DNA of 64,000 nucleotides from contig NZ_CP007215.2 in assembly GCF_000300455.3 (NCBI RefSeq), forward strand, positions 744,001 through 808,000. The letters run 5' to 3'. Shown here piece by piece: positions 17,919-26,576 of this stretch. Within the stretch, counting starts at the first letter, position 1, and each line of letters opens with the position of its first letter. Under the pieces are notes generated by a model. The model saw nothing but the letters and a program-made list of their open reading frames with translations, was not told the origin of the DNA and did no database searches. Source of the stretch: Kosakonia sacchari SP1 (GTDB lineage: Bacteria > Pseudomonadota > Gammaproteobacteria > Enterobacterales > Enterobacteriaceae). The translations under genes were made by a program, and so were the position numbers.

Positions 17919-18967
17919 CCGCGCGGCTGGAAGCAGACCTCAACCGGATCAATTTCTATCGTTTCTGTCAGTTACTGGAGAAACGGCATCCGGACAAGTC
18001 GTTGATGGGTTCAACCAGCCACCCGGCAGATGACCCGGTGCGCTTTGCGCCGCATCCAGGAATGGGATTTCCGGTCAGTGAGCTGAAGGCGATTGAATAC
18101 GATGAAGACGATGACAGCAAACCGGCGATCATCCGTGCCACGTTTATGGGATTGTACGGCGTAGATTCCCCGCTGCCGACGGCATATCTCGATGACATTA
18201 CTCAGCGTCGGGAAGGACATGAGGCGCTGCAGGGTTTTCTGGATATCTTTAACCACCGCATTCTGACGCAGTTCTACCGCATCTGGCGCAAGTATTCTTA
18301 TCCGGCCACGTTTGAACGTGGTGGCACCGACAATATCTCTCAGTCATTGCTGGGGCTGGTAGGGCTGGGTATTCCCGGCACGGCTGAACATATTGCTACG
18401 CCAGTATCACGCTTTCTGGCTCTGCTTGGCGTGTTGCGTCAGCCGGGTAAAACCCAGGAGGGGATACAGGCACTGGTTAGCCTGCTGGCTCCGGATACCA
18501 CCGTGCAGGTCAGCCCTTACTGTCTGCGCCCGGTAGAAGTGAGTAAACCTCTGGGCTTTTACGGAGATGAGGATTTTTTGCTGGATGGCAATACGCCGCT
18601 TGGCGACGAAGTGCTGGATGCCAACAGCCAGCTGCTGATTGCTCTTTCCACGGATAACGAACAGGAATCGCAGGGCTGGAGGCCGGATGGCCTGCTGTAT
18701 CAGGATTTGCTGGTTATGCTGCGGGTATACCTGGGCTGGCGATTCAGGGCAAAAATTACTCTGACCATTTGTAGCCGCCAGCTGGCTTTCATGCCGTTGG
18801 GTGAAGGCCCTTTCTGGCTTGGGATAAACGGCGTATTCGGTGTGGAAGGTGATGAACTTCCGGACGATATCCCGCAGAGCTTTACGATAGAGTTGGGCTA
18901 CTACACAGGACTGGAACCTGCGAAAACACAACAAGGAAACCGACGTGTCACGTACAAATTTAACTAA
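17882..18967 (+). CDS. tssG: T6SS baseplate protein TssG (VasB/ImpH family)
   Basis: TssG joins TssF in the baseplate wedge. The 361-residue protein shows the family pattern NFYRFCQLLEKRHP near the N-terminus, then PVRFAPHPGMGFPVSELKAI, FMGLYGVDSPLPTAYLDDI and HRILTQFYRIWRKYSY, all typical of ImpH proteins. It starts inside tssF and ends 23 bases inside tssJ. Confidence 0.95.
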   Translation: MGREAQSPYSRLTARLEADLNRINFYRFCQLLEKRHPDKSLMGSTSHPADDPVRFAPHPGMGFPVSELKAIEYDEDDDSKPAIIRATFMGLYGVDSPLPTAYLDDITQRREGHEALQGFLDIFNHRILTQFYRIWRKYSYPATFERGGTDNISQSLLGLVGLGIPGTAEHIATPVSRFLALLGVLRQPGKTQEGIQALVSLLAPDTTVQVSPYCLRPVEVSKPLGFYGDEDFLLDGNTPLGDEVLDANSQLLIALSTDNEQESQGWRPDGLLYQDLLVMLRVYLGWRFRAKITLTICSRQLAFMPLGEGPFWLGINGVFGVEGDELPDDIPQSFTIELGYYTGLEPAKTQQGNRRVTYKFN

Positions 18968-19490
18968 GGTCGCGTTCTGGCTACTGCCTGTGCTGGCGTT
19001 CAATCTGGTGGGCTGCGGGGTGACGCAGGGTATTACTGATGGCACCCAATCGGCATTTAACGCGGTGTTCTACAAAAAGATTAAGGTACTACATCTGGAT
19101 TTCACGGCTCGTGAAGCACTGAACACTGATGCCCGTGAGAACAACGTGCTGTCTGAATCGGTTCTTGTGCGGATTTATCAGCTTAAAGACAACAAAACCT
19201 TCGACCAAAGTGTGTACCAGCAGCTACTGAACGACGGTGAAAAGGTGCTCGGAACTGATCTTTTGGCTACCCGTGTTGTCGTGCTTAAACCGGGCGGAGA
19301 CGTGCTGCTCGATATGCCACTGGAAAAGGACGCGAATTACGTGGCCGTGGCTGGATTGTTCCGGCAACCCGATCTGGTGAAAAACACATGGAAGCTGAAG
19401 ATAAACCGTGAAGAACTCGATCCCGATATGCCCCGGGTGGTTGAAGCCGGGAATAACTCTCTCAGGCTGCTACCGGTAAAGGACGAATAA
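18945..19490 (+). CDS. tssJ: T6SS outer-membrane lipoprotein TssJ
   Basis: TssJ is the outer-membrane lipoprotein that binds the periplasmic end of TssM. The protein of 181 residues starts at GTG, preceded by AAGGAAA, and has a type II signal peptide with lipobox LVGC (lipidated Cys24). The following residues contain the beta-sandwich pattern of the family (VLVRIYQLKDNKTFDQ, YVAVAGLFRQPD, WKLKI). It overlaps tssG by 23 bases and its TAA overlaps the tssE ATG by one base. Confidence 0.93.
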   Translation: MSRTNLTKVAFWLLPVLAFNLVGCGVTQGITDGTQSAFNAVFYKKIKVLHLDFTAREALNTDARENNVLSESVLVRIYQLKDNKTFDQSVYQQLLNDGEKVLGTDLLATRVVVLKPGGDVLLDMPLEKDANYVAVAGLFRQPDLVKNTWKLKINREELDPDMPRVVEAGNNSLRLLPVKDE

Positions 19491-19927
19491 TGTCTCACAG
19501 CCAAAACTCTCCTTCTTTATATGAAATGCTCACCGGCAATTTCGTCGGTGGCCTCAACCTTCAGCAGGTCAATGAAGAAAATCAGGTCATACTTTCCGTA
19601 CTGGACAATATGCAGCGCGTTCTTAACTGTCGTGCAGGCACATTGGCGCACCTGCCGGACTATGGGCTGCCTGACATGACCAAAATCCTCGAGGGCATGC
19701 CGGGGACGGCGCATGTACTGATGGGAACACTCTCCGCCGTCCTGCTCAAATATGAGCCACGCCTGAAAAAAATCGCCGTCGTACTGCTGGAGCAGGAAAT
19801 CCCCGGTGAACTGCGTTATGCCATAGACGCTGAACTCAAAGGTATTGGCCTGGTGCGTTATGGCACAGATTTTAAACCCGAAGGGCGGGTTCTGTTGCGA
19901 CATCTTAAGCAACAGCAGTATCTCTAA
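19490..19927 (+). CDS. tssE: T6SS baseplate protein TssE (gp25-like)
   Basis: TssE is the gp25/lysozyme-like baseplate component that links the wedge to the sheath. The 145-residue protein has the family pattern: LNCRAGTLAHLPDYGLPDM near residue 43, then RLKKIAVVLLEQEIPGELRYAI, ending in ALVRYGT-type residues. It is the last gene of the tightly overlapping tssF-G-J-E run; a 393-base gap follows. Confidence 0.93.
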   Translation: MSHSQNSPSLYEMLTGNFVGGLNLQQVNEENQVILSVLDNMQRVLNCRAGTLAHLPDYGLPDMTKILEGMPGTAHVLMGTLSAVLLKYEPRLKKIAVVLLEQEIPGELRYAIDAELKGIGLVRYGTDFKPEGRVLLRHLKQQQYL

Positions 19928-20320
19928 ACGACACCCCGTACGTAAGGCCAGGGAAGATAGTGTTCGTAAAATCACAATTCCTGCAAAAGTGACCGTCCCA
20001 ACAATCCCTCTACGCTTCGTTCATCAGTGATCGCCTGGCTGCTATTGCTACATTTCGCCAGGGAATGAAACCGTGTCAGGAACAGATGGTAGAGTGGCTA
20101 ATGCGATATGAAACACAGCGTCCTGCAAAAGGCGCGGACAGATAATGCCAGCGTTTATATCTTGAACAAAAACTCAGAACGTACCCCAGCAATATTCTCG
20201 TGCCAAATCCATTTCCCACCTTGCAAAGCACGGCTTGCGTACGCGAACTCAGATATGAGCTCCTTTGTTGATAATGCCTTCTAAACCTTCCGTTCTATAC
20301 AAGCTAAATGGATATCTGTC
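19928..20320 (+). other. Gap between tssE and tagA with a possible gene remnant
   Basis: No complete gene is visible. An open stretch from 19993 to TAA at 20143-20145 reads like real protein (SLYASFISDRLAAIATFRQG, then EWLMRYETQRPAKGAD) but has no good start and lacks an upstream part, so it may be the 3' end of a deleted gene. I do not recognise it. The remaining bases to the tagA start hold no clear ORF, terminator or repeat. The promoter of tagA may lie here. Confidence 0.4.
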
Positions 20321-21730
20321 ATGAATGACATTTCCCCCCGTAAAATCAAAACCGGTAGCGACCCGCGCACCCTGCCGGATTATGCCACCCTGCGCGATGA
20401 GCTGAGCAAGCTGAGTCATCCGGCGCGTCCGGACGTGAACTGGCGGTATGTAGAAAAGCTCTGTCTCTCACTGTTTGAGCAAAATGGCGTGGAATTGCAA
20501 ACGGCCGCCTGGTATACGCTTGCCCGGACGCAACTGGCCGGATTATTCGGTCTGAATGAGGGCCTGGTAATACTGGAGGCCCTGATAAGCCATCAGTGGG
20601 GAGGGCTTTGGCCGCAGCCTGTACACGCCCGCATGGAAATTCTCAGCAATCTGAGCCAGCGCCTGCAGCAACGGATGCGCGCGCTAGCGCTAAACTACAG
20701 CGACCTCAGCCAGTTATATCGGGCGGAGCAACTGCTAACGCGTCTCGGCTCGGTGCTACAACGACTGGAACTTAAGCACCTGAGCCAGCTAGATACGTTG
20801 CGATTGATGATACATAACAGTGCTGTTCGGCTGGAAAATAGTGACGGCGCATCCGACTCTGGTGTAGCTATTCAGACTGGTATCGTGCTGCCTGCGACAG
20901 TAATGAATAGCGCGGGAATATTAAGTGATGCTTCGCCTGGTGCTCCTGTTACAGAAAAGAACGAACCGACCAACACAGTTAATTGGGTTTATGTTGCACA
21001 GCCCGAGCATCAGCCGAACGTGGATGTGCTGGCGGCGGTACCGGTACAGGAAAAAAAGTGGAAATCCTTTGCCGCCGGTATGTGCACCATGCTGGTAATC
21101 AGTGCGGCAACGGTGTGGGGCTGGCATGTCTTACATCGACTTAACCCGTTGCAGGCTCAGCTTGCTGCATCGCTGGCACCGTTACCCGCAACACTCACGC
21201 CCGCGCAACTTGATACGCTGTATCAGCACACTCCCATACCGCAATCCTTGTTCGCAGACACGCAGCAGCAGCTCGTGCGCTTAGGTCAGTTGTCGCCGGA
21301 CTGGAATATTGACTACAGCCGTCAACTGATCGAACAGGTTCAGTCGCTCTGGCCTGAGCAGGCGAAACCGCTGACACAGCAATGGCTTCGGCAGTTAAAC
21401 GCTGCCAGCATACTGACAGAAAATCTGAATGGCTGGCATCAAGGGATGACGAAGCTACAACAACTTAGTAACCAACTGAGTGGGCTGGATGAGCACAAGG
21501 GTAAATACATGACGGTCAGCGAACTCAAATCATCCGTCTTCGGCATGATGACCAGCTTCCAGCAAACTGAACCGACGGAGGAACAGCTTCGTCAGATTAA
21601 CTTATTGCCAGTCGATTCTCCTCTGCGTCAGCAACTTATCCGACAACTGGAACAGCATCTCCGCTCTCAGATTTATACTCTGGGGCAGATAAAAAACAGC
21701 GCACCTGTAACGGAGTTGCTGCCCGAATGA
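20321..21730 (+). CDS. tagA: TagA/VasL-type T6SS accessory protein (ImpA N-terminal domain plus transmembrane segment)
   Basis: The 469-residue protein has an ImpA_N domain (residues about 10-160, including GLFGLNEGLVILEALISHQW), a Pro/Ser/Val-rich spacer, one transmembrane helix near 248-268 (SFAAGMCTMLVISAATVWGW), and a C-terminal VasL-like helical region. Proteins with this layout (TagA in the E. coli Sci-1 system) sit at the membrane opposite the baseplate and hold the extended sheath. That role is inferred from the domain order. It is the last T6SS gene before the tRNA-Phe repeats and is separated from tssE, so it may have its own promoter. Confidence 0.85.
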   Translation: MNDISPRKIKTGSDPRTLPDYATLRDELSKLSHPARPDVNWRYVEKLCLSLFEQNGVELQTAAWYTLARTQLAGLFGLNEGLVILEALISHQWGGLWPQPVHARMEILSNLSQRLQQRMRALALNYSDLSQLYRAEQLLTRLGSVLQRLELKHLSQLDTLRLMIHNSAVRLENSDGASDSGVAIQTGIVLPATVMNSAGILSDASPGAPVTEKNEPTNTVNWVYVAQPEHQPNVDVLAAVPVQEKKWKSFAAGMCTMLVISAATVWGWHVLHRLNPLQAQLAASLAPLPATLTPAQLDTLYQHTPIPQSLFADTQQQLVRLGQLSPDWNIDYSRQLIEQVQSLWPEQAKPLTQQWLRQLNAASILTENLNGWHQGMTKLQQLSNQLSGLDEHKGKYMTVSELKSSVFGMMTSFQQTEPTEEQLRQINLLPVDSPLRQQLIRQLEQHLRSQIYTLGQIKNSAPVTELLPE

Positions 21731-21988
21731 TCGGCAAATCACAGCACCACCTGAACGATTAAGGAAGCGACTCTTGGTGACAAGGATGATGGCTGATTCT
21801 CCATGCAGGAGAGTGCGCCACCTTTTTATTAGTGTGGTCACGCGCAGGACGTGGTGTATCAACAGCGGCCTTTTCCCGGGGTTGATGAGTTGGATCTGAT
21901 GGGGAACTGCACTGATTTTGGGGCAGGGGGCAAGATGCCATCGCCTCATTTATCCAACGCGCTTTGCAGTATCCGTTCTGGATGAGGC
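21731..21988. other. Island edge without a recognisable gene
   Basis: Short open frames exist on both strands, but none has plausible composition or a recognisable motif. I find no integrase fragment, although the position between a T6SS cluster and a tRNA 3' end is where an integrase might have been. It most likely represents decayed boundary sequence of the genomic island. Confidence 0.4.
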
Positions 21989-22414
21989 GTGAGATTTGCG
22001 GCGAATAATCGAACGTAGTTCGACGGATAGTCCGTCTCTCCAAAAGCAAAAACCAGCCATAGGCTTGGTTCTCTGAATAAGTGGTGCCCGGACCCGGACC
22101 CGGACTAACGCCGTCAGGCGTTGAACAGCGCGCTTGTCGCGCTGGCCCCGAAGGGGTGAGCCGCTTGCGGCGAATAATCGAACGTAGTTCGATGGAGAGT
22201 CCGTCTCCCCAAAAGCAAAAACCCAGCCATAGGCTGGGTTCTCTGAATAAGTGGTGCCCGGACCCGGACTAACGCCGTCAGGCGTTGAACAGCGCGCTTG
22301 TCGCGCTGGCCCCGAAGGGGTGAGCCGCTTGCGGCGAATAATCGAACGTAGTTCGATGGAGAGTCCGTCTCCCCAAAAGCAAAAACCCAGCCATAGGCTG
22401 GGTTCTCTGAATAA
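21989..22414 (-). repeat. Tandem repeats derived from the pheV 3' end, each a row of hairpins
   Basis: Two nearly identical units (22081-22250, 170 bases; 22251-22414, 164 bases) and a decayed partial copy (21989-22080) abut tRNA-Phe. The full units differ by a 6-base duplication in the GGACCC run. Each full unit begins with the last 12 bases of the tRNA (TGGTGCCCGGAC). It then holds perfect stems, in unit two: AACGCC/GGCGTT (22271-22286), AGCGCG/CGCGCT (22291-22307), CCCC/GGGG (22310-22320), GCCGC/GCGGC (22324-22335), ATCGAAC/GTTCGAT (22341-22357), GGAGA/TCTCC (22358-22372) and the tRNA terminator. The layout resembles the tRNA-Tyr (tyrT) repeats of E. coli. Confidence 0.85.
22384..22404 (-). 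terminator. Terminator of pheV
   Basis: Read on the minus strand, AACCCAGCC, a 3-base loop and GGCTGGGTT are followed by TTTTGC directly downstream of tRNA-Phe. The same hairpin recurs in the repeat at 22220-22240, and in damaged form near 22061. Confidence 0.85.
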
Positions 22415-22415
22415 G

Positions 22416-22491
22416 TGGTGCCCGGACTCGGAATCGAACCAAGGACACGGGGATTTTCAATCCCCTGCTCTACCGACTGAGCTATCCGGGC
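22416..22491 (-). tRNA. pheV: tRNA-Phe (anticodon GAA)
   Basis: The minus strand gives a 76-base tRNA starting GCCCGGATAGCTCAG, with anticodon loop TTGAAAA (GAA), T-arm GGTTCGATTCC and encoded CCA. Acceptor stems GCCCGGA and TCCGGGC pair perfectly. The neighbours yqgA and speC match the E. coli pheV locus, a frequent integration site for islands. Here the T6SS cluster lies on its 3' side, behind duplicated copies of its 3' end. Confidence 0.98.
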
Positions 22492-22596
22492 AACGGGGCG
22501 CATTAAACCTGATTCGCCGCGCTCCGTCAACGAAATTTCTTCAATTCGCTGCGGACTGCACAATCTATCACCACTTTGCGCATAATGCACGTTCGC

Positions 22597-23313
22597 TCAG
22601 GCAAAAAATGCTGTCCACAGGGCAGAAATCGGCATCGCAATCACCAGCGCGGGAAGCATATTCGCCACGGCAAACATCTTAATGCCGCAGATGCGCAACC
22701 CGGTCGCCAGCAGCAGGATGCCGCCAACGGCGGTGAAATCACCCATCATTGCGGGCGTGGTCAGCGGCAGAATCAGCGTTGCACAGGTGGCGAGAGTAAG
22801 CTGGATAATCAGCATCGGCACGGAGATCATCGCGACAGCAAAACCGAGTGAAGTGGCGAAGATCACGGCGGTAAAGAAATCGAGAAAAGCTTTGGCAATA
22901 AGAATGCTCGGATCGCCGGTCATCCCTTCGCGCATGGAACCAAAAATCCCGGTGCCGCTGGCACAAAACAGAATAATGATTGCCACCAGGCTCTGAATAA
23001 ACGACTCGTGAGCGCTGTTGGCATCCCCGTCTTTACGTTTTTGCAGCAGATTACGTAGCGCGTTAACACCACCGCTGATACCACGCTCGACGTAACAGAG
23101 TTCGCCAATTAACGTTCCGACCAGCGTGGCGAGCACCATTACCGGCAAATTCACGCATTTGATCACCAGCAAAATACCGATACCCAGCGACGCAAGACCG
23201 AAAATCGAAGGCATTGAGGAACGGATGCGCTCGGGCAGGCGATGGCTGAGTAACGCGCCCAAGGTGCCGCCAATTAATACCGCAGCAGCGTTAATAAAAG
23301 GACCAGTAAGCAC
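22597..23313 (-). CDS. yqgA: DUF554 family inner-membrane protein YqgA
   Basis: A protein of 238 residues with about six to seven transmembrane segments, glycine-rich, without known biochemical function; it matches E. coli YqgA in length and place between pheV and speC. The start is GTG (CAC at 23311-23313), preceded by AGGAG on the minus strand. The N-terminus GPFINAAAVLIGGTLGALL and the central FGSMREGMTGDPSILIAKAF are typical of DUF554. It is divergent from speC. Confidence 0.93.
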   Translation of the reverse strand: MLTGPFINAAAVLIGGTLGALLSHRLPERIRSSMPSIFGLASLGIGILLVIKCVNLPVMVLATLVGTLIGELCYVERGISGGVNALRNLLQKRKDGDANSAHESFIQSLVAIIILFCASGTGIFGSMREGMTGDPSILIAKAFLDFFTAVIFATSLGFAVAMISVPMLIIQLTLATCATLILPLTTPAMMGDFTAVGGILLLATGLRICGIKMFAVANMLPALVIAMPISALWTAFFA

Positions 23314-23712
23314 GAGTCACTCCTGTGTTTCATATAACTGAATAATATGCCGCGTAGAATAGCATTTTTATGCGCGACCACGCCCGGCCTGGTTGCGCCT
23401 CTTTGGGAAAGGTGACATGATTGCGCGAATTTTATTCCACCTTACGGGAGCTGCCAGATGACGTACATGACTGCTGTTTGTCACGCGTTTTGCACCTGCA
23501 TGCCTTCGGGTACCCGTGTCATTTTCCCCCATATTTCACTCACCATGCGGTGAGGGTAACGCACGCTCACTGTAGGACAACAGTAAGATCAGAAGCTGTC
23601 TGCTTTTACTGATGTCTGGCGGTCGGAGCTGGTTCCAGTCAGACACGTTCGTTGGGCGAAGCAACTGCTTTGTCCGGGGTCTTTTACTCCCCTGAAACGG
23701 GTATTCGTGCTT
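23314..23712 (+). promoter_or_regulatory. Divergent yqgA/speC upstream region with structured speC leader
   Basis: A 399-base stretch without a convincing gene. The speC-proximal half can form hairpins, for example GTCTG/CAGAC around 23613-23644 and GGGG/CCCC at 23676-23692, shortly before the start. Short ORFs in the region have no recognisable sequence. Long leaders are common for polyamine-controlled genes, but I see no specific control element. Confidence 0.35.
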
Positions 23713-25848
23713 ATGAAATCAATGAAAATTGCCGTCAGCCGCGAGCTGATATCTGCGCTTTCCACCCACCGCGAAGTGGTGACGCTGGACAGTACCGATT
23801 TTACGGATGTGGCGGCAGTCGTCATGACATTAGCGGAGAGTCGCAGCGGCATTCTTGCGTTACTCAAACGGACGGGGTTTAACCTGCCGGTTTTTTTGTT
23901 CACTCAAGAGCCGGAGAGTGCGCCGCAAGGCGTGACAGCGGTGATCGGCGGTAAGGATCAGGACTGGCTGGAGCTGGAAACCGCCGCCTGCGACTATGAA
24001 GACAATCTGTTGCCGCCTTTTTTCGATACGCTGCGCCAGTATGTCGAAATGGACAACAGCACGTTTGCCTGCCCCGGTCATCAGCACGGCGAGTTCTTTA
24101 AAAAGCACCCGGCGGGCCGCCAGTTTTACGAATTCTTCGGCGAGAACGTTTTTCGCGCCGACATGTGCAACGCCGACGTCAAGCTTGGCGATTTACTGAT
24201 CCACGAAGGTTCAGCAAAGCACGCGCAGAAGTTTGCCGCGAAGGTATTCAACGCCGATAAAACCTACTTTGTATTGAACGGCACTTCTGCCGCCAACAAA
24301 GTGGTGACCAATGCGCTGTTAACGCGGGGCGATCTGGTGCTGTTCGATCGTAATAACCATAAATCCAACCATCACGGTGCGTTGATCCAGGCTGGTGCAA
24401 CGCCGGTTTATCTGGAAGCGGCGCGTAACCCGTTTGGCTTTATTGGTGGCATTGACGATCACTGCTTTGATGAGAGTTATCTGCGTGAGCTTATCCGCGA
24501 AGTCGCGCCGGAAAAGGCAGAGCAGCCGCGTCCGTTCCGCCTGGCGGTGATCCAGCTTGGTACTTACGACGGCACGATCTACAACGCACGGCAGGTGATC
24601 GACAAGATCGGCAACCTGTGTGACTACATTCTGTTTGATTCGGCCTGGGTAGGGTACGAGCAATTTATCCCGATGATGGCCGACTGCTCGCCGCTGCTGC
24701 TGGAGCTGAACGAGAACGATCCGGGTATTTTTGTCACCCAGTCGGTGCATAAGCAACAGGCCGGGTTCTCACAAACCTCGCAGATCCACAAAAAAGATAA
24801 CCATCTGCGCGGACAGCCACGCTTTTGCCCGCATAAGCGGCTGAACAACGCTTTTATGCTGCATGCGTCAACCAGCCCGTTTTATCCGTTATTTGCCGCA
24901 CTGGACGTTAACGCCAAGATCCATCAGGGCGAGAGCGGGCGTCGTCTGTGGGCAGAATGCGTAGCGCTGGGTATTGAAGCGCGCAAAGCGATCATCGCGA
25001 ACTGTAAGATGATCAAACCCTTTGTGCCGCCGGAGATCGCCGGGCGACCGTGGCAGGATCACCCGACAGAAGTGATTGCCCGCGAGCGGCGCTTCTTCAG
25101 CTTTGAGCCGGGTGATAAATGGCACGGTTTTGAAGGGTATGCGCACGAGCAATACTTTGTTGATCCCTGCAAACTGCTGCTGACCACGCCAGGCATCGAT
25201 GTGGAAACGGGTGAATATACTGAGTTCGGCATTCCGGCCACCATTCTGGCGCACTACCTGCGTGAAAATGGCATTGTTCCGGAGAAGTGCGATCTCAACT
25301 CGATCCTGTTCCTGCTGACGCCGGCCGAAAGCGCCGAGAAGATGGCGCAGCTGGTGGCGATGCTCGCCCAGTTCGAACAACATATTGAAGACGACACGCC
25401 GCTGGCTGACGTGCTGCCAACCATTTTTAATAAATATCCGGTACGTTATCGCGACTACACGCTGCGTGAACTGTGCCAGGAGATGCATGATCTGTACGTG
25501 AGTTTTGACGTAAAAGATCTGCAAAAAGCGATGTTCCGCAAAGCCAGCCTGCCGGCGGTCGTGATGAACCCGCAGGATGCTAACAGTGAGTTTATTCGCG
25601 GTAATGTTGAGCTGGTGCGCATCAGTAAGGCGGAAGGGCGCATCGCCGCCGAAGGTGCGCTGCCCTATCCGCCTGGTGTGCTCTGCGTGGTGCCGGGAGA
25701 AGTATGGGGCGGGGCGGTGCAGCGCTACTTCCTCGCGCTGGAAGAGGGCGTCAACCTACTGCCGGGCTTTTCACCGGAGCTACAGGGCGTTTATTCGGAG
25801 ACCGACACCGATGGCATCAAACGCCTGTACGGTTATGTCCTGAAGTAG
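23713..25848 (+). CDS. speC: Constitutive (biosynthetic) ornithine decarboxylase SpeC
   Basis: SpeC is the PLP enzyme that decarboxylates L-ornithine to putrescine. I choose ATG 23713 over a GTG two codons earlier because it gives 711 residues, the E. coli length, and begins MKSMKIA. The protein has the N-terminal wing domain, and the PLP-binding lysine lies in the segment TQSVHKQQAGFSQ (His-Lys motif), followed by the group III decarboxylase C-terminal domain. With speA in the same window it would supply both putrescine routes, but speB is missing here, so SpeC may be the main source. Confidence 0.97.
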   Translation: MKSMKIAVSRELISALSTHREVVTLDSTDFTDVAAVVMTLAESRSGILALLKRTGFNLPVFLFTQEPESAPQGVTAVIGGKDQDWLELETAACDYEDNLLPPFFDTLRQYVEMDNSTFACPGHQHGEFFKKHPAGRQFYEFFGENVFRADMCNADVKLGDLLIHEGSAKHAQKFAAKVFNADKTYFVLNGTSAANKVVTNALLTRGDLVLFDRNNHKSNHHGALIQAGATPVYLEAARNPFGFIGGIDDHCFDESYLRELIREVAPEKAEQPRPFRLAVIQLGTYDGTIYNARQVIDKIGNLCDYILFDSAWVGYEQFIPMMADCSPLLLELNENDPGIFVTQSVHKQQAGFSQTSQIHKKDNHLRGQPRFCPHKRLNNAFMLHASTSPFYPLFAALDVNAKIHQGESGRRLWAECVALGIEARKAIIANCKMIKPFVPPEIAGRPWQDHPTEVIARERRFFSFEPGDKWHGFEGYAHEQYFVDPCKLLLTTPGIDVETGEYTEFGIPATILAHYLRENGIVPEKCDLNSILFLLTPAESAEKMAQLVAMLAQFEQHIEDDTPLADVLPTIFNKYPVRYRDYTLRELCQEMHDLYVSFDVKDLQKAMFRKASLPAVVMNPQDANSEFIRGNVELVRISKAEGRIAAEGALPYPPGVLCVVPGEVWGGAVQRYFLALEEGVNLLPGFSPELQGVYSETDTDGIKRLYGYVLK

Positions 25849-25854
25849 TTTTTA

Positions 25855-25879
25855 GCCCCTCAGCCACACGGTGAGGGGC
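25855..25879. terminator. Hairpin between convergent speC and citB
   Basis: GCCCCTCA and TGAGGGGC form a perfect 8-base stem with a 9-base loop between the two convergent stops. There is no long T-run on either side, so it may act as a weak bidirectional terminator or an RNA 3'-end stabiliser. Confidence 0.5.
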
Positions 25880-25883
25880 CATT

Positions 25884-26576
25884 TCACGCAGCCACCCGGC
25901 GGTACATGCGCCTCGGGTGGCCAATTTTCCCGTACTGCATCTCCACCGCCAGAAACCCGGCTTCCACGCAGTGTTCCAGATAGCGCCGGGTGGTGGTTTT
26001 GCTCAACCCCGTTTCGCTCACCACTTCATCGACGGAGAAACAGCGCGCGATCTCATCAGCAAAAAGCTTCTGAATCAGTGCCAGTGTGCTCTCTTCAATG
26101 CCTTTACTGCCATTATCCTGGCGGAAATTCTTCGCCTGTAACTGGTAAAGCGAGTCCACGTTCTGTTGGTCGACAATTTTCCATACGCGTTGCTGCTCGG
26201 CGAATTGCACAAAGCGCTCCAGCGACTGACTCAGCCGCTTCCACGACACGGGTTTGAGGATATAGTCGAACGCGCCATTGCGGATCGCCTGGCTACAGGT
26301 GTCCATATCACTGGCGGCGGTAATGAAAATCACCGAGCAGTTCGCGCGAATAATCTGCGGATCGTTAATAAGCGTAATGCCTTTGCCATCCGGCAAATAG
26401 TTATCCAGTAACACTAACTGTGGTTGCGTGTTGCTCAATAACTCCCGCGCTTCGGCAAGCGACGAGGCAATACCAACCAGGCGCAAGCGCGGGTGTCTGC
26501 TGACCAGTTCCGCATTAAGCTGCGCAAGCGTGTTTTCATCTTCTACTATCAGCACGTCTATCAGTTCATGTTGCAT
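25884..26576 (-). CDS. citB: Citrate-responsive response regulator CitB/DpiA
   Basis: CitB/DpiA activates citrate fermentation genes after phosphorylation by CitA. From ATG 26576 (MQHELIDVL) the protein has 230 residues, near family length; the longer in-frame extension lies inside citA and is rejected. The receiver domain has the acidic pair VEDE and the phospho-acceptor Asp in VLLDNYLPDG. The C-terminal DNA-binding part has the HTH SVDEVVSETGLSKTTTRRYL. It overlaps the end of citA by 11 bases, forming a two-gene operon divergent from the transporter gene. Confidence 0.93.
   Translation of the reverse strand: MQHELIDVLIVEDENTLAQLNAELVSRHPRLRLVGIASSLAEARELLSNTQPQLVLLDNYLPDGKGITLINDPQIIRANCSVIFITAASDMDTCSQAIRNGAFDYILKPVSWKRLSQSLERFVQFAEQQRVWKIVDQQNVDSLYQLQAKNFRQDNGSKGIEESTLALIQKLFADEIARCFSVDEVVSETGLSKTTTRRYLEHCVEAGFLAVEMQYGKIGHPRRMYRRVAA

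Noticed and set aside
21989..22414. CRISPR array
   Set aside because: Units are about 165 bases with no spacers; copies are near-identical along their whole length and include the tRNA 3' end.
22081..22682. ORFs of up to 158 residues within the pheV repeats
   Set aside because: They run through the tRNA 3' end and hairpins, change between repeat copies only by length of a short run, and show no coding pattern.
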